DNA from: a virus
DNA: 56,465 bases
IMG/VR virus record: IMGVR_UViG_3300049459_000108
Span: 1 to 56,465 of that record
Direction: 5' to 3' (one strand)
Every line of letters begins with the position of its first letter. Positions within the stretch are counted from its first letter, which is position 1. The notes beneath the pieces were generated by a model. That model was not told the origin of the DNA. It searched no databases and saw only the letters and a program-made list of their open reading frames with translations. Shown piece by piece: positions 37,571-45,642 of the stretch. The translations under genes were made by a program, and so were the position numbers.

Positions 37571-37600
37571 CTTGAATCCGTGACGAGGTCGGCCTATATT
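37571..37600 (+). promoter_or_regulatory. repressed early promoter P2
   Basis: Operator CTTGAATCCGTGA (37571-37583) with -35 TTGAAT (37572-37577), 17-bp spacer and a near-consensus -10 TATATT (37595-37600), the best of the set. It is followed by AGGAAAGGGGCGGGGAA and ATG 37624. Confidence 0.8.
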
Positions 37601-37623
37601 GGAAATAGGAAAGGGGCGGGGAA

Positions 37624-37974
37624 ATGAACGGAAGAACTTGCGGGTACAGCCTTCAGAGGGAAATCGTGGATGTCCTTCTGGATGAGAACCCCGAAATCTC
37701 AGGCAATGAGATTCGAAATGCTGGTGGGGGTGTTGTCGCTCTCGTCCTCTCGGTCGAGAAGCCGAAGCGAATGCGTCTCTACCGTCTGGCCAAGGAACTG
37801 AAGTTCCACTCTCGTCACAGTGCCGCTCAGGTGGTTGCAGTGACGATGCCTACGGCAGGCGGGCCGGCATGGGAAGTTCTGCCCCTCTCGTACCTCCAGG
37901 CGCTTGCCGACGAGGCAGCAGACCTCAAGAGCCAGCACAGGCTTGAGGCGGCCCTGAGAGCCAGTGCCCGCTAA
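37624..37974 (+). CDS. hypothetical protein, first gene after P2
   Basis: 116 residues from ATG 37624. It starts with a helix (LQREIVDVLLDENPEISGNE) that resembles a winged-helix start (GNEIRNAGGGV), followed by a basic helix (PKRMRLYRLAKELKF) and helical C-terminus. It may bind DNA, but no family is certain. Its 3' end overlaps the endonuclease VII gene by 11 bases. Confidence 0.6.
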   Translation: MNGRTCGYSLQREIVDVLLDENPEISGNEIRNAGGGVVALVLSVEKPKRMRLYRLAKELKFHSRHSAAQVVAVTMPTAGGPAWEVLPLSYLQALADEAADLKSQHRLEAALRASAR

Positions 37975-38401
37975 GCCCCGAGCCGGATACCGGCAGTGCT
38001 CAAAGTGCGAGAAGAACAGGGCCGTTCGGTTCTTCACCCCTCAGGGGCGGGTGTGCTCGACCTGTAGGAAGAAAACCCGCAGGGCCTCGTCACACGAAGC
38101 GCGGGTGACCAACACCTACGGCCTAGAGCCTGGCGAGTTTCAGGCCCTCATGGACTACCAAGGCGGCGTGTGCGCCATCTGCGGACAGCCAAGGCGTTAC
38201 CGGCTCGACGTAGACCACGACCACAAAACCGGCCTGGTCCGAGGACTCACCTGTCGACTGTGCAACCGGCGAATTCTGCCGGGCGCAAAGGACAACCCCG
38301 AAACGCTGCGATCCGCAGCTGACTACCTAGATGACCCGCCCGCAGTCCGCTTTCTTGGACCGCGCTTTCACGTGGATACACGAGGAGTTACCGATGAGTG
38401 A
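37964..38401 (+). CDS. endonuclease VII (HNH, recombination endonuclease)
   Basis: 145 residues from GTG 37964. Zinc-ribbon start (CSKCEKNRAVRFF, CSTCRKK), then the T4 endonuclease VII-like core: YQGGVCAICGQP, DVDHDHKTGLVRGLTCRLCN and a helical NPETLRSAADYL tail. Such enzymes cut branched DNA (Holliday junctions) before packaging. The YGLEPGEFQALM helix preceding the core is typical of the family. It overlaps the following small gene. Confidence 0.88.
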   Translation: MPAKPRAGYRQCSKCEKNRAVRFFTPQGRVCSTCRKKTRRASSHEARVTNTYGLEPGEFQALMDYQGGVCAICGQPRRYRLDVDHDHKTGLVRGLTCRLCNRRILPGAKDNPETLRSAADYLDDPPAVRFLGPRFHVDTRGVTDE

Positions 38402-38531
38402 GGCATCCATCAAGCTCGACTACCGCAAGTGGCGGGGCGAGAAGGAATATCTGGGCTGTACCAATCGGCAGTACAACTTCCCCGTCCACGTGAGGCGGAT
38501 CGGTGAACCGACCCCGCAGCTCGGTAAGTAA
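38394..38531 (+). CDS. small basic hypothetical protein
   Basis: 45 residues from ATG 38394 with CGAGGAG. It is basic (LDYRKWRGEKEYLG), with a single Cys. It overlaps the genes on both sides, by eight bases upstream and by the primase start at 38503 downstream. Unknown function. Confidence 0.5.
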   Translation: MSEASIKLDYRKWRGEKEYLGCTNRQYNFPVHVRRIGEPTPQLGK

Positions 38532-38904
38532 GCCTCCGATCGCTGCGGTTCTAAAGCACTACTACTCAATAGACGTAAAAGAGCGGGCAGGGTGGTCAAA
38601 GACACTCTGCCCGCTTCACGTTGAGGAGAACCCCAGCGCCTCGGTCAGTACCGAGAAAGACCGATGGAACTGTTTCGTCTGTCAGGTCTCTGAGGACTCG
38701 ATAGACGTTGTGATGCGAGAGGAAAAACTTGGCTTCCGAGAAGCCCAGGCATGGGCACATGCCCGGTTCGGTGGAAGCGGCGAAAACGTACTTCCAGCAG
38801 TTCAAGGGGAGCCCGGCCGAGGAGTACATCAAGGCTCGCGGCCTGGCGGACGTAGCCGAAAGGTTCACCCTCGGGTACGTCGGTTCGGCGCAGACTGGTC
38901 ATGA
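38503..38904 (+). CDS. DNA primase, zinc-binding N-terminal part
   Basis: 133 residues from GTG 38503 (GAGG 7 bases upstream). CHC2-type zinc domain: CPLHVEENPSASVS then WNCFVCQVSEDSIDVV, with IAAVLKHYYSIDV in front as in DnaG-like primases. After about residue 90 the frame no longer looks like a primase (Arg/Gly-rich tail). The continuation, a TOPRIM part, is in the +1 frame from 38759. Either two chains cooperate or a frameshift joins them. Confidence 0.78.
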   Translation: MNRPRSSVSKPPIAAVLKHYYSIDVKERAGWSKTLCPLHVEENPSASVSTEKDRWNCFVCQVSEDSIDVVMREEKLGFREAQAWAHARFGGSGENVLPAVQGEPGRGVHQGSRPGGRSRKVHPRVRRFGADWS

Positions 38905-39430
38905 GCAGTATTCGAGAAGCCTGGTGGTCCCGTATCTGCGCCCTGCGGGTGGGCCTCATGCAGTAGCGACTCTTCGCTTCCGCTGCATAGCCGACAAGTG
39001 CGTACGGGACGAGGCCGGCAACTACCTGGCGCCCTCCCGCAAGGAGAACCACCGCGGGCATGGAAAATACCTGTCGCTTCCCGGTGACATGCCACGGCTG
39101 TTCAACACCCGCTCTCTGATTGTCAGTTCCCCGTTCATCGTCCTCACTGAGGGCGAGTTCGATGCGATGGCGTGGGAGTCGGTTGGGGCGCCGGCCGTCG
39201 CTTACCAGGGCACAGGGAATTGGCGCGACCACTTCATCCCCACACTGCTCGGATTCGGGACGGTCTACATCATCGCTGACGGAGACGACCCCGGCATTGC
39301 CGCCGCCGAGAAGCTAGCTGCCCAACTGCCTAACGCCAAGGTCATCATCCTTGGCGATGGCCACGATTCAAATTCTTACCTTCACGAGTTCGGGGCTGCT
39401 GCCCTGCGAGAAAGGATCGGCCTTCAGTGA
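38759..39430 (+). CDS. DNA primase, TOPRIM part
   Basis: 223 residues from ATG 38759 inside the previous gene. It begins right where the zinc domain ends (SVEAAKTYFQQFKGSPAEEY). It then shows the primase core (LADVAERFTLGYVG), the TOPRIM motifs VLTEGEFDAMAW and IIADGDDPGIAAAEKLA (Glu and the Asp-x-Asp pair), and a final HDSNSYLHEFG. No clean RBS precedes the ATG. Together the two frames equal one ordinary phage primase, so a frameshift product, translational coupling or a sequence error are all possible. Confidence 0.82.
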   Translation: MPGSVEAAKTYFQQFKGSPAEEYIKARGLADVAERFTLGYVGSAQTGHEQYSRSLVVPYLRPAGGPHAVATLRFRCIADKCVRDEAGNYLAPSRKENHRGHGKYLSLPGDMPRLFNTRSLIVSSPFIVLTEGEFDAMAWESVGAPAVAYQGTGNWRDHFIPTLLGFGTVYIIADGDDPGIAAAEKLAAQLPNAKVIILGDGHDSNSYLHEFGAAALRERIGLQ

Positions 39431-39627
39431 CGTCGATTTGGGAGCCCGGTACACGAGTCCGGGTCAAGGCATCTGTCGAAGACGCAACGGCCGGGATGGT
39501 CGGCGTAGTTGAGCCAGTCGAGTACGCCCAGCGTGAGGCCGCAACTTCCGTGGTGCTGGACATTGCCGAGGGCGTGACCACCGGTGTCGGCGCCTTCTTC
39601 TACGACAACGAGCTGGAGGCGGAGTGA
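39427..39627 (+). CDS. small SH3/KOW-like protein
   Basis: 66 residues from GTG 39427 in a GTGA overlap. Beta-barrel-like sequence (WEPGTRVRVKASVEDATAGM, then VVEPVEYA) reminiscent of KOW or SH3 folds, with an acidic end. It resembles the N-terminal half of the following gene (GDEVIIAAPSTKWAQQFKGE). Unknown role. Confidence 0.55.
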   Translation: MTSIWEPGTRVRVKASVEDATAGMVGVVEPVEYAQREAATSVVLDIAEGVTTGVGAFFYDNELEAE

Positions 39628-40070
39628 CTTACAAGATCGGTGACGAGGTCATCATCGCGGCCCCTTCTACTAAGTGGGCTCAGCAGTTCAAGGGCGAGCG
39701 CGGAACCATCGTGGACATCGTTGACGGGGAGCCGTACGGATTCAACGTGAAGCTGGAGCAATGGTCACTTGGCTTCGCGGAATCCGAGTTGGTGGCTGCT
39801 GACCTCGTAGATGTGCTGGACGAGATCAGCGAAGCCCTCTGGGTCAAGGTGATGGAGCCTGTTGAGGACGAGGTGAATCACCCCTCGCACTACAAGTGGC
39901 TTCCGAATGGCCTTGAAGTAATCGACATCACCGAGAACCTGATGAACAACCTCGGGAACGTCGTGAAGTACGTGCTTCGGGCGGGTCACAAGACGGAGGA
40001 CCCGCTTACGGACCTGCGTAAGGCCGCTTGGTACATCGAGCGCGAGATCAAGCGTCTGGAGAGTGTGTGA
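39624..40070 (+). CDS. SH3-like domain plus DUF3310 protein
   Basis: 148 residues from GTG 39624 (GTGA overlap). Residues 1-60 form a KOW/SH3-like domain. Residues ~85-148 (VNHPSHYKWLPNGLEVIDIT, then NVVKYVLRAGHK and DLRKAAWYIEREIKRLE) are a clear DUF3310 domain, found in many phage nucleotide-metabolism or replication clusters. Its biochemical role is not firmly established. It is coupled to the phosphoesterase gene by a GTGA overlap. Confidence 0.8.
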   Translation: MTYKIGDEVIIAAPSTKWAQQFKGERGTIVDIVDGEPYGFNVKLEQWSLGFAESELVAADLVDVLDEISEALWVKVMEPVEDEVNHPSHYKWLPNGLEVIDITENLMNNLGNVVKYVLRAGHKTEDPLTDLRKAAWYIEREIKRLESV

Positions 40071-40876
40071 AGCGTGTTGTAGTTGTCTCCGACGTCCAGG
40101 CGCCCTACGAGGACAAGCGGGCACTGAAGAACGTCATCCAGTTCATCGGGGAGTACCAGCCCGACGAGGTCATTCAGATCGGTGACCTCGTGGACTACCC
40201 CGCTCCGTCCCGCTGGTCAGCAGGGACACGGGCTGAGTTCGAGGGCAACGTCATCCGGGACTCTGAGTACACCAAGGCGAACTTCCTTGAGCCTCTGCGG
40301 GCCGTCTACAGCGGCCCCCTAGGTGTCCTGGAAGGAAATCATGACGAGCGCCCTCAGAAGTACCTTGCCAGTCGGGCGCCGGCCCTCGCCGCGGAAGACA
40401 CCTATTACCGGTTTGAGAACCTGCTCGACTTCGCGGCCTACGACGTTCAGAAGCTCACGCCCTACTACGACTTCGCGCCCGGTTGGGTGGCGATCCACGG
40501 GCACGAGAGCCCCGGCATGAACCAGGTACCCGGAGCCACGGCTCGACTCAAGGCAGTGAAGGCCGGCACAAGCGTGGTCATGGGCCACACACACCGACTC
40601 GCGGTCTCGCCCCACACCACGGGCCACAACGGCAAGTTGAAGACGATCTACGGCTTCGAGGTCGGTCACCTCATGGACGTCCGTAAGGCGGGCTACCTGA
40701 AGAACGGCCCGGCCAACTGGCAGAAGGGCTTCGGCCTGTTCTACGTCGGCAAGTACAACGCCGTGCCCCACGCGATCCCGGTCGAGGATGACGGCTCGTT
40801 CGTGGTCGAGGGCCAGCGATTCGGAAAGATCAAGCGAGGGCCAAAGGGCCACTTCGCGCAGAAGGAAGTGCGATGA
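40067..40876 (+). CDS. calcineurin-like metallophosphoesterase
   Basis: 269 residues from GTG 40067. Motifs in order: VVVSDVQAPY (the D-x-H of motif I is D-x-Q here), IQIGDLVDY (GDxxD), GVLEGNHDE (GNHD), AIHGHES and MGHTHRLAV (GHTH). This arrangement is a class III phosphoesterase of the calcineurin-like superfamily, often annotated in phages as DNA-repair-type nuclease or phosphatase. The His-to-Gln change in motif I is seen in the sequence and could alter metal preference. Confidence 0.85.
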   Translation: MKRVVVVSDVQAPYEDKRALKNVIQFIGEYQPDEVIQIGDLVDYPAPSRWSAGTRAEFEGNVIRDSEYTKANFLEPLRAVYSGPLGVLEGNHDERPQKYLASRAPALAAEDTYYRFENLLDFAAYDVQKLTPYYDFAPGWVAIHGHESPGMNQVPGATARLKAVKAGTSVVMGHTHRLAVSPHTTGHNGKLKTIYGFEVGHLMDVRKAGYLKNGPANWQKGFGLFYVGKYNAVPHAIPVEDDGSFVVEGQRFGKIKRGPKGHFAQKEVR

Positions 40877-41424
40877 CGGAAATCGACTGGGAGGCCCTTG
40901 AGCCCCTGGCCGAGAAGGTTGCTCGTGAGATCGCTGGTAAGTGGCAGATCGTTGAAGTCGACGATGTGAAGCAAGAGATCCTGCTTCACGCCTACTCGGA
41001 GAAGCACCTGATCGCCCAGTACCAAGGCAACACGGAAATCCTCCGGAAGGTCTTTTGGAACGCCGGGCGGCGGTATGCCGCGAAGGAGCGGGCCTACCTC
41101 GATCTCATGGACGATCAGTACTTCTACACACCGGATGAAGTCCGGGGAGTCATGCGGTCGTTCATCTACACCGATGCCGAGGTATCCGAGCAGATCGGCA
41201 AGAAGGATGACCTGACGCGCTGCGTCATCACGGACAACATCCTCTCTGCTCGACTGGACGCTGAGAAGGGCATCAAGCGTCTGAATCGGGATTACCAAGA
41301 GGTAATCATGCGGCTGTTCGTCTACGGGCTGACTCCTGATAGCGAGACCGACCGCAAGCGCGGATACCGGGCCATCGACGCCCTCACCGCGGAAATGAAC
41401 CGCAACATCCGGACCGGAAGGTAA
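40873..41424 (+). CDS. sigma-factor-like protein
   Basis: 183 residues from ATG 40873 (ATGA overlap; GAAGGAAGTGCG upstream). The segment around VDDVKQEILLHAYSEKHLIA resembles sigma70 region 2 (D[VL]xQE...), followed by an ILRKVFWNAGRRYAAKERAY stretch. The C-terminal helices (LNRDYQEVIMRLFVYGLTPD; RAIDALTAEMNRNI) resemble region 4. It could redirect host RNA polymerase to the late genes, whose promoters show no obvious sigma70 pair. The assignment rests on pattern only. Confidence 0.6.
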   Translation: MTEIDWEALEPLAEKVAREIAGKWQIVEVDDVKQEILLHAYSEKHLIAQYQGNTEILRKVFWNAGRRYAAKERAYLDLMDDQYFYTPDEVRGVMRSFIYTDAEVSEQIGKKDDLTRCVITDNILSARLDAEKGIKRLNRDYQEVIMRLFVYGLTPDSETDRKRGYRAIDALTAEMNRNIRTGR

Positions 41425-41426
41425 CC

Positions 41427-41633
41427 ATGCTCACCACTCTTAAGACGTACTCCGCCCAGGACCACAAGTTCAGCTTCCTCATCTCCTACACGAACGGGGG
41501 CGAGGGCGGCGCCACTCTGAGCGTCTTCGCTGGCAAGGACGCCGTGACTGTCGATCTCACGTCAGAGGACCTGAGCGCCCTCTCTTCCACCGTCGGTGAG
41601 GCGCACTACGCCTCTTCCTCCACCCTCGTCTGA
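41427..41633 (+). CDS. small hypothetical protein
   Basis: 68 residues from ATG 41427, which follows GGAAGGTAACC. Beta-rich, with Gly and Ser/Thr (KFSFLISYTNGGEGGATLSV). No recognised family. It sits between the sigma-like gene and the reductase. Confidence 0.6.
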   Translation: MLTTLKTYSAQDHKFSFLISYTNGGEGGATLSVFAGKDAVTVDLTSEDLSALSSTVGEAHYASSSTLV

Positions 41634-41650
41634 TCGGAGCCCCACCCACC

Positions 41651-43675
41651 TTGACTAACTGGAAGACCGAAACCGCCAAGACCGTCTATGAGCGCACGTA
41701 CCGGCGCGAGAAGCCGAACGGTGAGCTGGAGACATGGCCCGAGACTGTACGGCGGGTGGTTGACGGGAACCTGGCCCTGGTCCCCGAGAGATACATCGAA
41801 GAGGGCGAGCGTGAGCGCCTGGTCGAGCTGATCGAGTCCTGGAAGGTGATGCCTGCGGGCCGTCACCTCAAGTCGAGCGGCGTCAACGACTACGCCCTGA
41901 ACAACTGTTGGGCGGCTGGCTGGTATCCGAAGGACCCTGCCGAACACTTCACGTTCACCCTGCTGCGACTGGCCGAAGGTGGGGGAGTAGGCGCCAACTA
42001 CTCGAACCACTACCTCGCGGAGTTCCCGGATGTGGTGACCTCGGTGAAGGTTCACATCGTCTGCGACCCTTCCCACCCTGACTATCTGGACATGGTGGAA
42101 GCCGGACTCATCTCCACTGAGTACGCCTACACGTGGGCCGGTGCCTACGGCGTCGAGGACTCGCGAGAGGGATGGGCTGAGGCTCTCGGGGATCTCGTCC
42201 GCACGGCTCACGATCCGGAGACCAAGCACCAGGACCGCGTGTACGACGTGTCCCGTGTCCGCCACAAGGGCGCTCCGCTGCGGTCGTTCGGTGGCACGGC
42301 TTCGGGGCCGGCACCGTTCGCAGAGATGCTGATTGAGGTCGGGAAGATCCTCACTCAGTCGGTCTTCGGGCCGGTCGAGTACGCCCCGCTCACGGGTATG
42401 GCCGGTATGGAGATCGACCACGAGATTGCTCGCTGCATCGTCTCTGGCGGCGTCCGTCGCTCCGCTCGCATGTCCATCATGCGGTGGGACGACCCGCAGA
42501 TTGACGAATTCCTGGCCTGCAAGGCTGACCAGTCGAAGCACTGGACGACCAACATCAGCATCGAGATCGACGACGAGTTCCTTTGGGCCGTAGAGGACGG
42601 CCACATGGGCGCACAGCTCGTCCTCAACGCCCTTGCCGAGGGCGCTCTGTTGAACGGTGAGCCGGGCTTCTGGAATAGCTCCCTGAGCGCTGTGGGCGAG
42701 GTCGATGGGGTCTACACCACGAACCCTTGTGGTGAGGCTCTGCTGACGCCTGCGGAGCCGTGCAACCTGGGCTCGGTCAACCTCGGCGCGTTCGTGGACG
42801 AGTCCGGGAACCTGGATTCTGAGGGCCTCGTCGAGGCTCACCGGCTGGTGACTCGGTACCTGATCCGGGCTACGTGTGCGAAGGTCGCTGACCCCAAGTC
42901 GGCTGTGGCCATCGCCAAGTACCGCCGCATCGGCGTTGGTCACACGGGGTTCGCCGATCTCCTGGCCAAGATGGGCCTGAAGTACAGCGAAGCTGCCGAT
43001 GACTGGCAGGTCAACGACATCCTTCGGCTACTGGCCGAAGAGGTGGACGAGGCTGCTGCGGAGTACGCGAACGAGATGAGGATTCCGGTCCCCATCAAGA
43101 AGCGTGTGGTCGCGCCGACAGGCACCATTTCCAAGGTGGCCGGAGTCTCCGGAGAGGCAACACATGTTCCTTTCGCTGACTACTTCCTTCGTCGTATCCG
43201 CTTTTCTCTTCTGGAGCCGGAAGAGGCGCGAAAGGTGGAGCAGTACCGGGAGCGGGGCTACCACGTTGAGCCGTGCATCTACGCGGCGAACACAGCGGTT
43301 GTCACCATCCCGACGAAGGATCCGCTCATCTCTCAGGTCATGGACCCGTCCGTGATCGAGCACGCAGGCATGCTCTCCCTTGAGGACATGCTGAAGGTCC
43401 AGGCCCTCTACCAAAAGCGCTGGGCTGACCAGGCCGTGAGTTACACGGCCTCTGTCGACCCTGAGAAGTACAGCGTCGAGGACGTGGCCGGCGTCCTGCT
43501 GAAGTTCATGCCACAGCTCAAGGGCAGCACGATCTTTCCGGAGATGTCGCGGGACCAGGCGCCGTACGAGCGCATCACGCGTGAGGAGTACTTGGCGGAG
43601 GCGACTCGGCTCGGTATCGAGACCGAGGACACCGGCTTCGACGAGATCTGTGCTTCCGGTGCCTGCGGCATCTGA
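41651..43675 (+). CDS. nrdJ: class II (adenosylcobalamin-dependent) ribonucleotide reductase
   Basis: 674 residues from TTG 41651, with GGAG 10 bases upstream. Catalytic features: NNCWAAGW with Cys86 (first redox Cys), EGGGVGANYSNHY, the finger-loop NPCGEALLTPAEPCN (Cys360 radical, Glu362, second Cys downstream), RRIGVGHTGFADLL and PTGTISKVAGVSGE. The end, CASGACGI, carries the C-terminal redox Cys pair. No small radical subunit (NrdB) gene is present, which fits the B12-dependent single-chain class. It makes deoxynucleotides for phage DNA and so works with ThyX and the deaminase. Confidence 0.9.
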   Translation: MTNWKTETAKTVYERTYRREKPNGELETWPETVRRVVDGNLALVPERYIEEGERERLVELIESWKVMPAGRHLKSSGVNDYALNNCWAAGWYPKDPAEHFTFTLLRLAEGGGVGANYSNHYLAEFPDVVTSVKVHIVCDPSHPDYLDMVEAGLISTEYAYTWAGAYGVEDSREGWAEALGDLVRTAHDPETKHQDRVYDVSRVRHKGAPLRSFGGTASGPAPFAEMLIEVGKILTQSVFGPVEYAPLTGMAGMEIDHEIARCIVSGGVRRSARMSIMRWDDPQIDEFLACKADQSKHWTTNISIEIDDEFLWAVEDGHMGAQLVLNALAEGALLNGEPGFWNSSLSAVGEVDGVYTTNPCGEALLTPAEPCNLGSVNLGAFVDESGNLDSEGLVEAHRLVTRYLIRATCAKVADPKSAVAIAKYRRIGVGHTGFADLLAKMGLKYSEAADDWQVNDILRLLAEEVDEAAAEYANEMRIPVPIKKRVVAPTGTISKVAGVSGEATHVPFADYFLRRIRFSLLEPEEARKVEQYRERGYHVEPCIYAANTAVVTIPTKDPLISQVMDPSVIEHAGMLSLEDMLKVQALYQKRWADQAVSYTASVDPEKYSVEDVAGVLLKFMPQLKGSTIFPEMSRDQAPYERITREEYLAEATRLGIETEDTGFDEICASGACGI

Positions 43676-43713
43676 GTAATTCCAAGTGATCGCCGCCACA
43701 ATGGCAGCTAAAA

Positions 43714-43743
43714 CTTGAATCCGTGACACATGTAGCGCATTAT
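43714..43743 (+). promoter_or_regulatory. repressed early promoter P3
   Basis: Operator CTTGAATCCGTGA (43714-43726) with -35 TTGAAT (43715-43720), 17-bp spacer and -10 CATTAT (43738-43743). It is followed by AAGGAAG and GTG 43766. Confidence 0.75.
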
Positions 43744-43765
43744 GAAAACAAGGAAGTGAATCCGA

Positions 43766-44287
43766 GTGAGCTATCCGGACCCGTTCGACGAGCGTTCACC
43801 CTGGGATGAGACTCCCGAGACCACGACCCCTAAGAAAGAGGACCTGCCTGTGACTTCTGCTGCCTCCCATGGCCCTGCACCCTTCGAAATCGGCTTCACC
43901 CTCAAGGCCGGCAACGGCTTCGACGCCGAGTGGCTGACCCCCCGAGTGAGCGGCCACGACGCTGCGGAGACCGCACGGCGCGGCGCCGAGCTGCTGACGG
44001 CTCTCAAGTCTGAGGGTCTGATCGACCTCACCGCGAAGGCCGCTGACTACACCCGCAGTCAGTACAAGGGCGGAGGCAATCCGGGCGGCGGTTCCGCCCC
44101 GAAGCGGTTCAACGGCGGCAGGGTCGAGAACACCGGCGCCGCTCCGAAGACGGCTGGCGACGACTGCCCGCACGGCCGATCGCTCGTCTCGAAGGCGAAC
44201 TGGACGGCCCTCTTCTGCGACGGCCCTGACGGCGACAAGTGCGAGCCGCTGTGGAAGCAGAAGGACGGCTCTTTCAAGGCCAAGTAA
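43766..44287 (+). CDS. hypothetical protein with C-terminal Cys/His cluster
   Basis: 173 residues from GTG 43766. The first 30 residues are acidic and Pro/Thr-rich. The middle (FEIGFTLKAGNGFDAEWLTP, then HDAAETARRGAELLTALKSE) looks like a small alpha/beta domain. A Gly-rich linker leads to DCPHGRSLVSKANW..FCDGPDGDKCEPLW, which probably binds zinc. Promoter P3 and the downstream terminator make it a one-gene transcription unit, suggesting a high-copy product such as a ssDNA-binding protein; that function is inference only. Confidence 0.65.
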   Translation: MSYPDPFDERSPWDETPETTTPKKEDLPVTSAASHGPAPFEIGFTLKAGNGFDAEWLTPRVSGHDAAETARRGAELLTALKSEGLIDLTAKAADYTRSQYKGGGNPGGGSAPKRFNGGRVENTGAAPKTAGDDCPHGRSLVSKANWTALFCDGPDGDKCEPLWKQKDGSFKAK

Positions 44288-44304
44288 GACCGCACGCTGT
44301 TAAT

Positions 44305-44337
44305 GGGGAGCCAGGAAAGGCCCTGGCTCCCCTTTTT
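44305..44337 (+). terminator. intrinsic terminator
   Basis: An 11-bp stem GGGGAGCCAGG/CCTGGCTCCCC followed by CCTTTTT, 18 bases after the 44287 stop. Confidence 0.85.
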
Positions 44338-44349
44338 CATGGGAGAAAA

Positions 44350-45054
44350 ATGGAATTCCGGTCGGACATGACCGTCAACCTGATCAAGCACGCAGCGGAA
44401 GACGCTGATGTCGCTTTCGCTGCTCGGGTCTCGACCCTGGGCGGTGAGACTCGCTTCAATGAGGTCTCTGACAAGGATTCCGGGCTCATCAACTTCCTGA
44501 TGCGTGACCGGCACGGCTCGCCTTTCGAGCACACCAGTTTCACCTTCTACATCGAAGCCCCAATTTTTGTAGCCCGAGAGTTCTTCCGGCACAGGGCCGG
44601 ATGGTCCTACAACGAGGAATCGGGTCGCTACAAGGAGCTGGACCCCGTCTTCTACGTGCCGGCCGATGGTCGGCCCCTGCGTCAGGTGGGTAAGCCCGGC
44701 GCTTACCGCTTCGAGCTGGGTACCTACAAGCAATCCATGGCTGTGAGCGGCGATATCCGCCGTATCAGCGCCGAGGCGTACAGCTCCTACAAGCGGCTCC
44801 TGGACCTCGACGTTGCCCGCGAGGTAGCCCGCATGGTGCTGCCGGTGAACATCTACACCAGCTTCTACGCCACCTGTAACGCCCGGTCCCTCATGCACTT
44901 CCTGAGCCTGCGTATCAAGGACTCCAAGTCCACATTCCCGTCGTTCCCTCAGCGTGAGATCGAGATGGTTGCAGAAAAGATGGAATCCACTCTCGAAACC
45001 TTCATGCCCCAGACGTTCGCAGCATTCGAGAGCAACGGGCGGGTCGCCCCTTGA
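44350..45054 (+). CDS. thyX: flavin-dependent thymidylate synthase
   Basis: 234 residues from ATG 44350 (GGGAGAAAA). ThyX signature: FFRHRAGWSYNEESGRYKEL, i.e. RHR, then the active-site Ser. The gap after RHR is eight residues, one more than the usual RHRX7S. Other conserved parts: HGSPFEHTSFTFYI, AREVARMVLPVNIYT and the NARSLMHFLSLR end. It makes dTMP from dUMP with FAD and methylene-tetrahydrofolate. It comes after the terminator, so it probably has its own or read-through transcription. Confidence 0.93.
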   Translation: MEFRSDMTVNLIKHAAEDADVAFAARVSTLGGETRFNEVSDKDSGLINFLMRDRHGSPFEHTSFTFYIEAPIFVAREFFRHRAGWSYNEESGRYKELDPVFYVPADGRPLRQVGKPGAYRFELGTYKQSMAVSGDIRRISAEAYSSYKRLLDLDVAREVARMVLPVNIYTSFYATCNARSLMHFLSLRIKDSKSTFPSFPQREIEMVAEKMESTLETFMPQTFAAFESNGRVAP

Positions 45055-45161
45055 TACCTCTCCTGATTTTGGTTCCCGCTGTAGCTCTGGCCTTTGTGGG
45101 GAACTACATCATCTCCCGGTTCTTCATGAAGCGCATTCTTCGAATCCTTGGCTACCGATGA
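45051..45161 (+). CDS. tiny membrane peptide
   Basis: 36 residues from TTG 45051 in a TTGA overlap with thyX. One hydrophobic helix (LLILVPAVALAFVGNYII) and a basic end (KRILRILGYR). The overlap with both neighbours (next ATG at 45158) supports it. Function unknown. Confidence 0.5.
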   Translation: MIPLLILVPAVALAFVGNYIISRFFMKRILRILGYR

Positions 45162-45343
45162 CCAACCTCGGATATGTCCTGGTCTACGGCTGGGATAACG
45201 GCGGTGTTGAAATCGATTGCCTTCTCTGTGGCGAGAGCATCGCCGCGGGCGGATGTGCCTGCTGCGAAGGCAACGAAGTGAAGCTATTGGACCTCGTTAC
45301 CGCTAGCCGTGATCACGTCTGTAAGGAGCCCTCGAATGTATGA
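45158..45343 (+). CDS. small Cys-rich hypothetical protein
   Basis: 61 residues from ATG 45158 (ATGA overlap). Five Cys in CLLCGESIAAGGCACC suggest a zinc ribbon. It overlaps the next small gene at 45336. Unknown role. Confidence 0.6.
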   Translation: MTNLGYVLVYGWDNGGVEIDCLLCGESIAAGGCACCEGNEVKLLDLVTASRDHVCKEPSNV

Positions 45344-45443
45344 CTCCGCTGACCTGTTCAGCCTGTTCTTGCTCGGCGTCCTCTTCGGCGCTGTCGGGAT
45401 GGTATTCACCCTCGCTTACATCGGTAGGAAGGCCCAGCGCTAA
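45336..45443 (+). CDS. tiny membrane peptide
   Basis: 35 residues from ATG 45336 with TAAGGAGCC upstream. One membrane helix (LFSLFLLGVLFGAVGMVFTL) and a basic C-terminus (GRKAQR). Its stop overlaps the next ATG (TAATG). It is paired with the similar 36-residue peptide at 45051. Confidence 0.5.
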   Translation: MYDSADLFSLFLLGVLFGAVGMVFTLAYIGRKAQR

Positions 45444-45634
45444 TGGCAGAGAAGATTCGCGTGACTGTCGTTACGGAGTACACCCCCGATCTCGACCACT
45501 ACCCAGTCCAGACGGTTGAAGCTGCCATGCGGTTTGACGCGCAAGAGAACCCATTCGTGGAGTTCCCGGAGGCGTATCTCGACGATCCGAGCGAACTCGT
45601 GTCCGTCACTTACGAGGTTGTTCCCGCAGAATAG
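45443..45634 (+). CDS. small hypothetical protein
   Basis: 63 residues from ATG 45443. Beta-rich (IRVTVVTEYTPDLDHYPVQT; LVSVTYEVVP) and acidic. No recognised family. It lies just upstream of the DNA polymerase. Confidence 0.6.
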   Translation: MAEKIRVTVVTEYTPDLDHYPVQTVEAAMRFDAQENPFVEFPEAYLDDPSELVSVTYEVVPAE

Positions 45635-45642
45635 GAGAGCGT

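Noticed and set aside
41606-42943. 445-codon minus-strand open frame
   Set aside because: Antisense of the ribonucleotide reductase; same codon-bias effect, no RBS.
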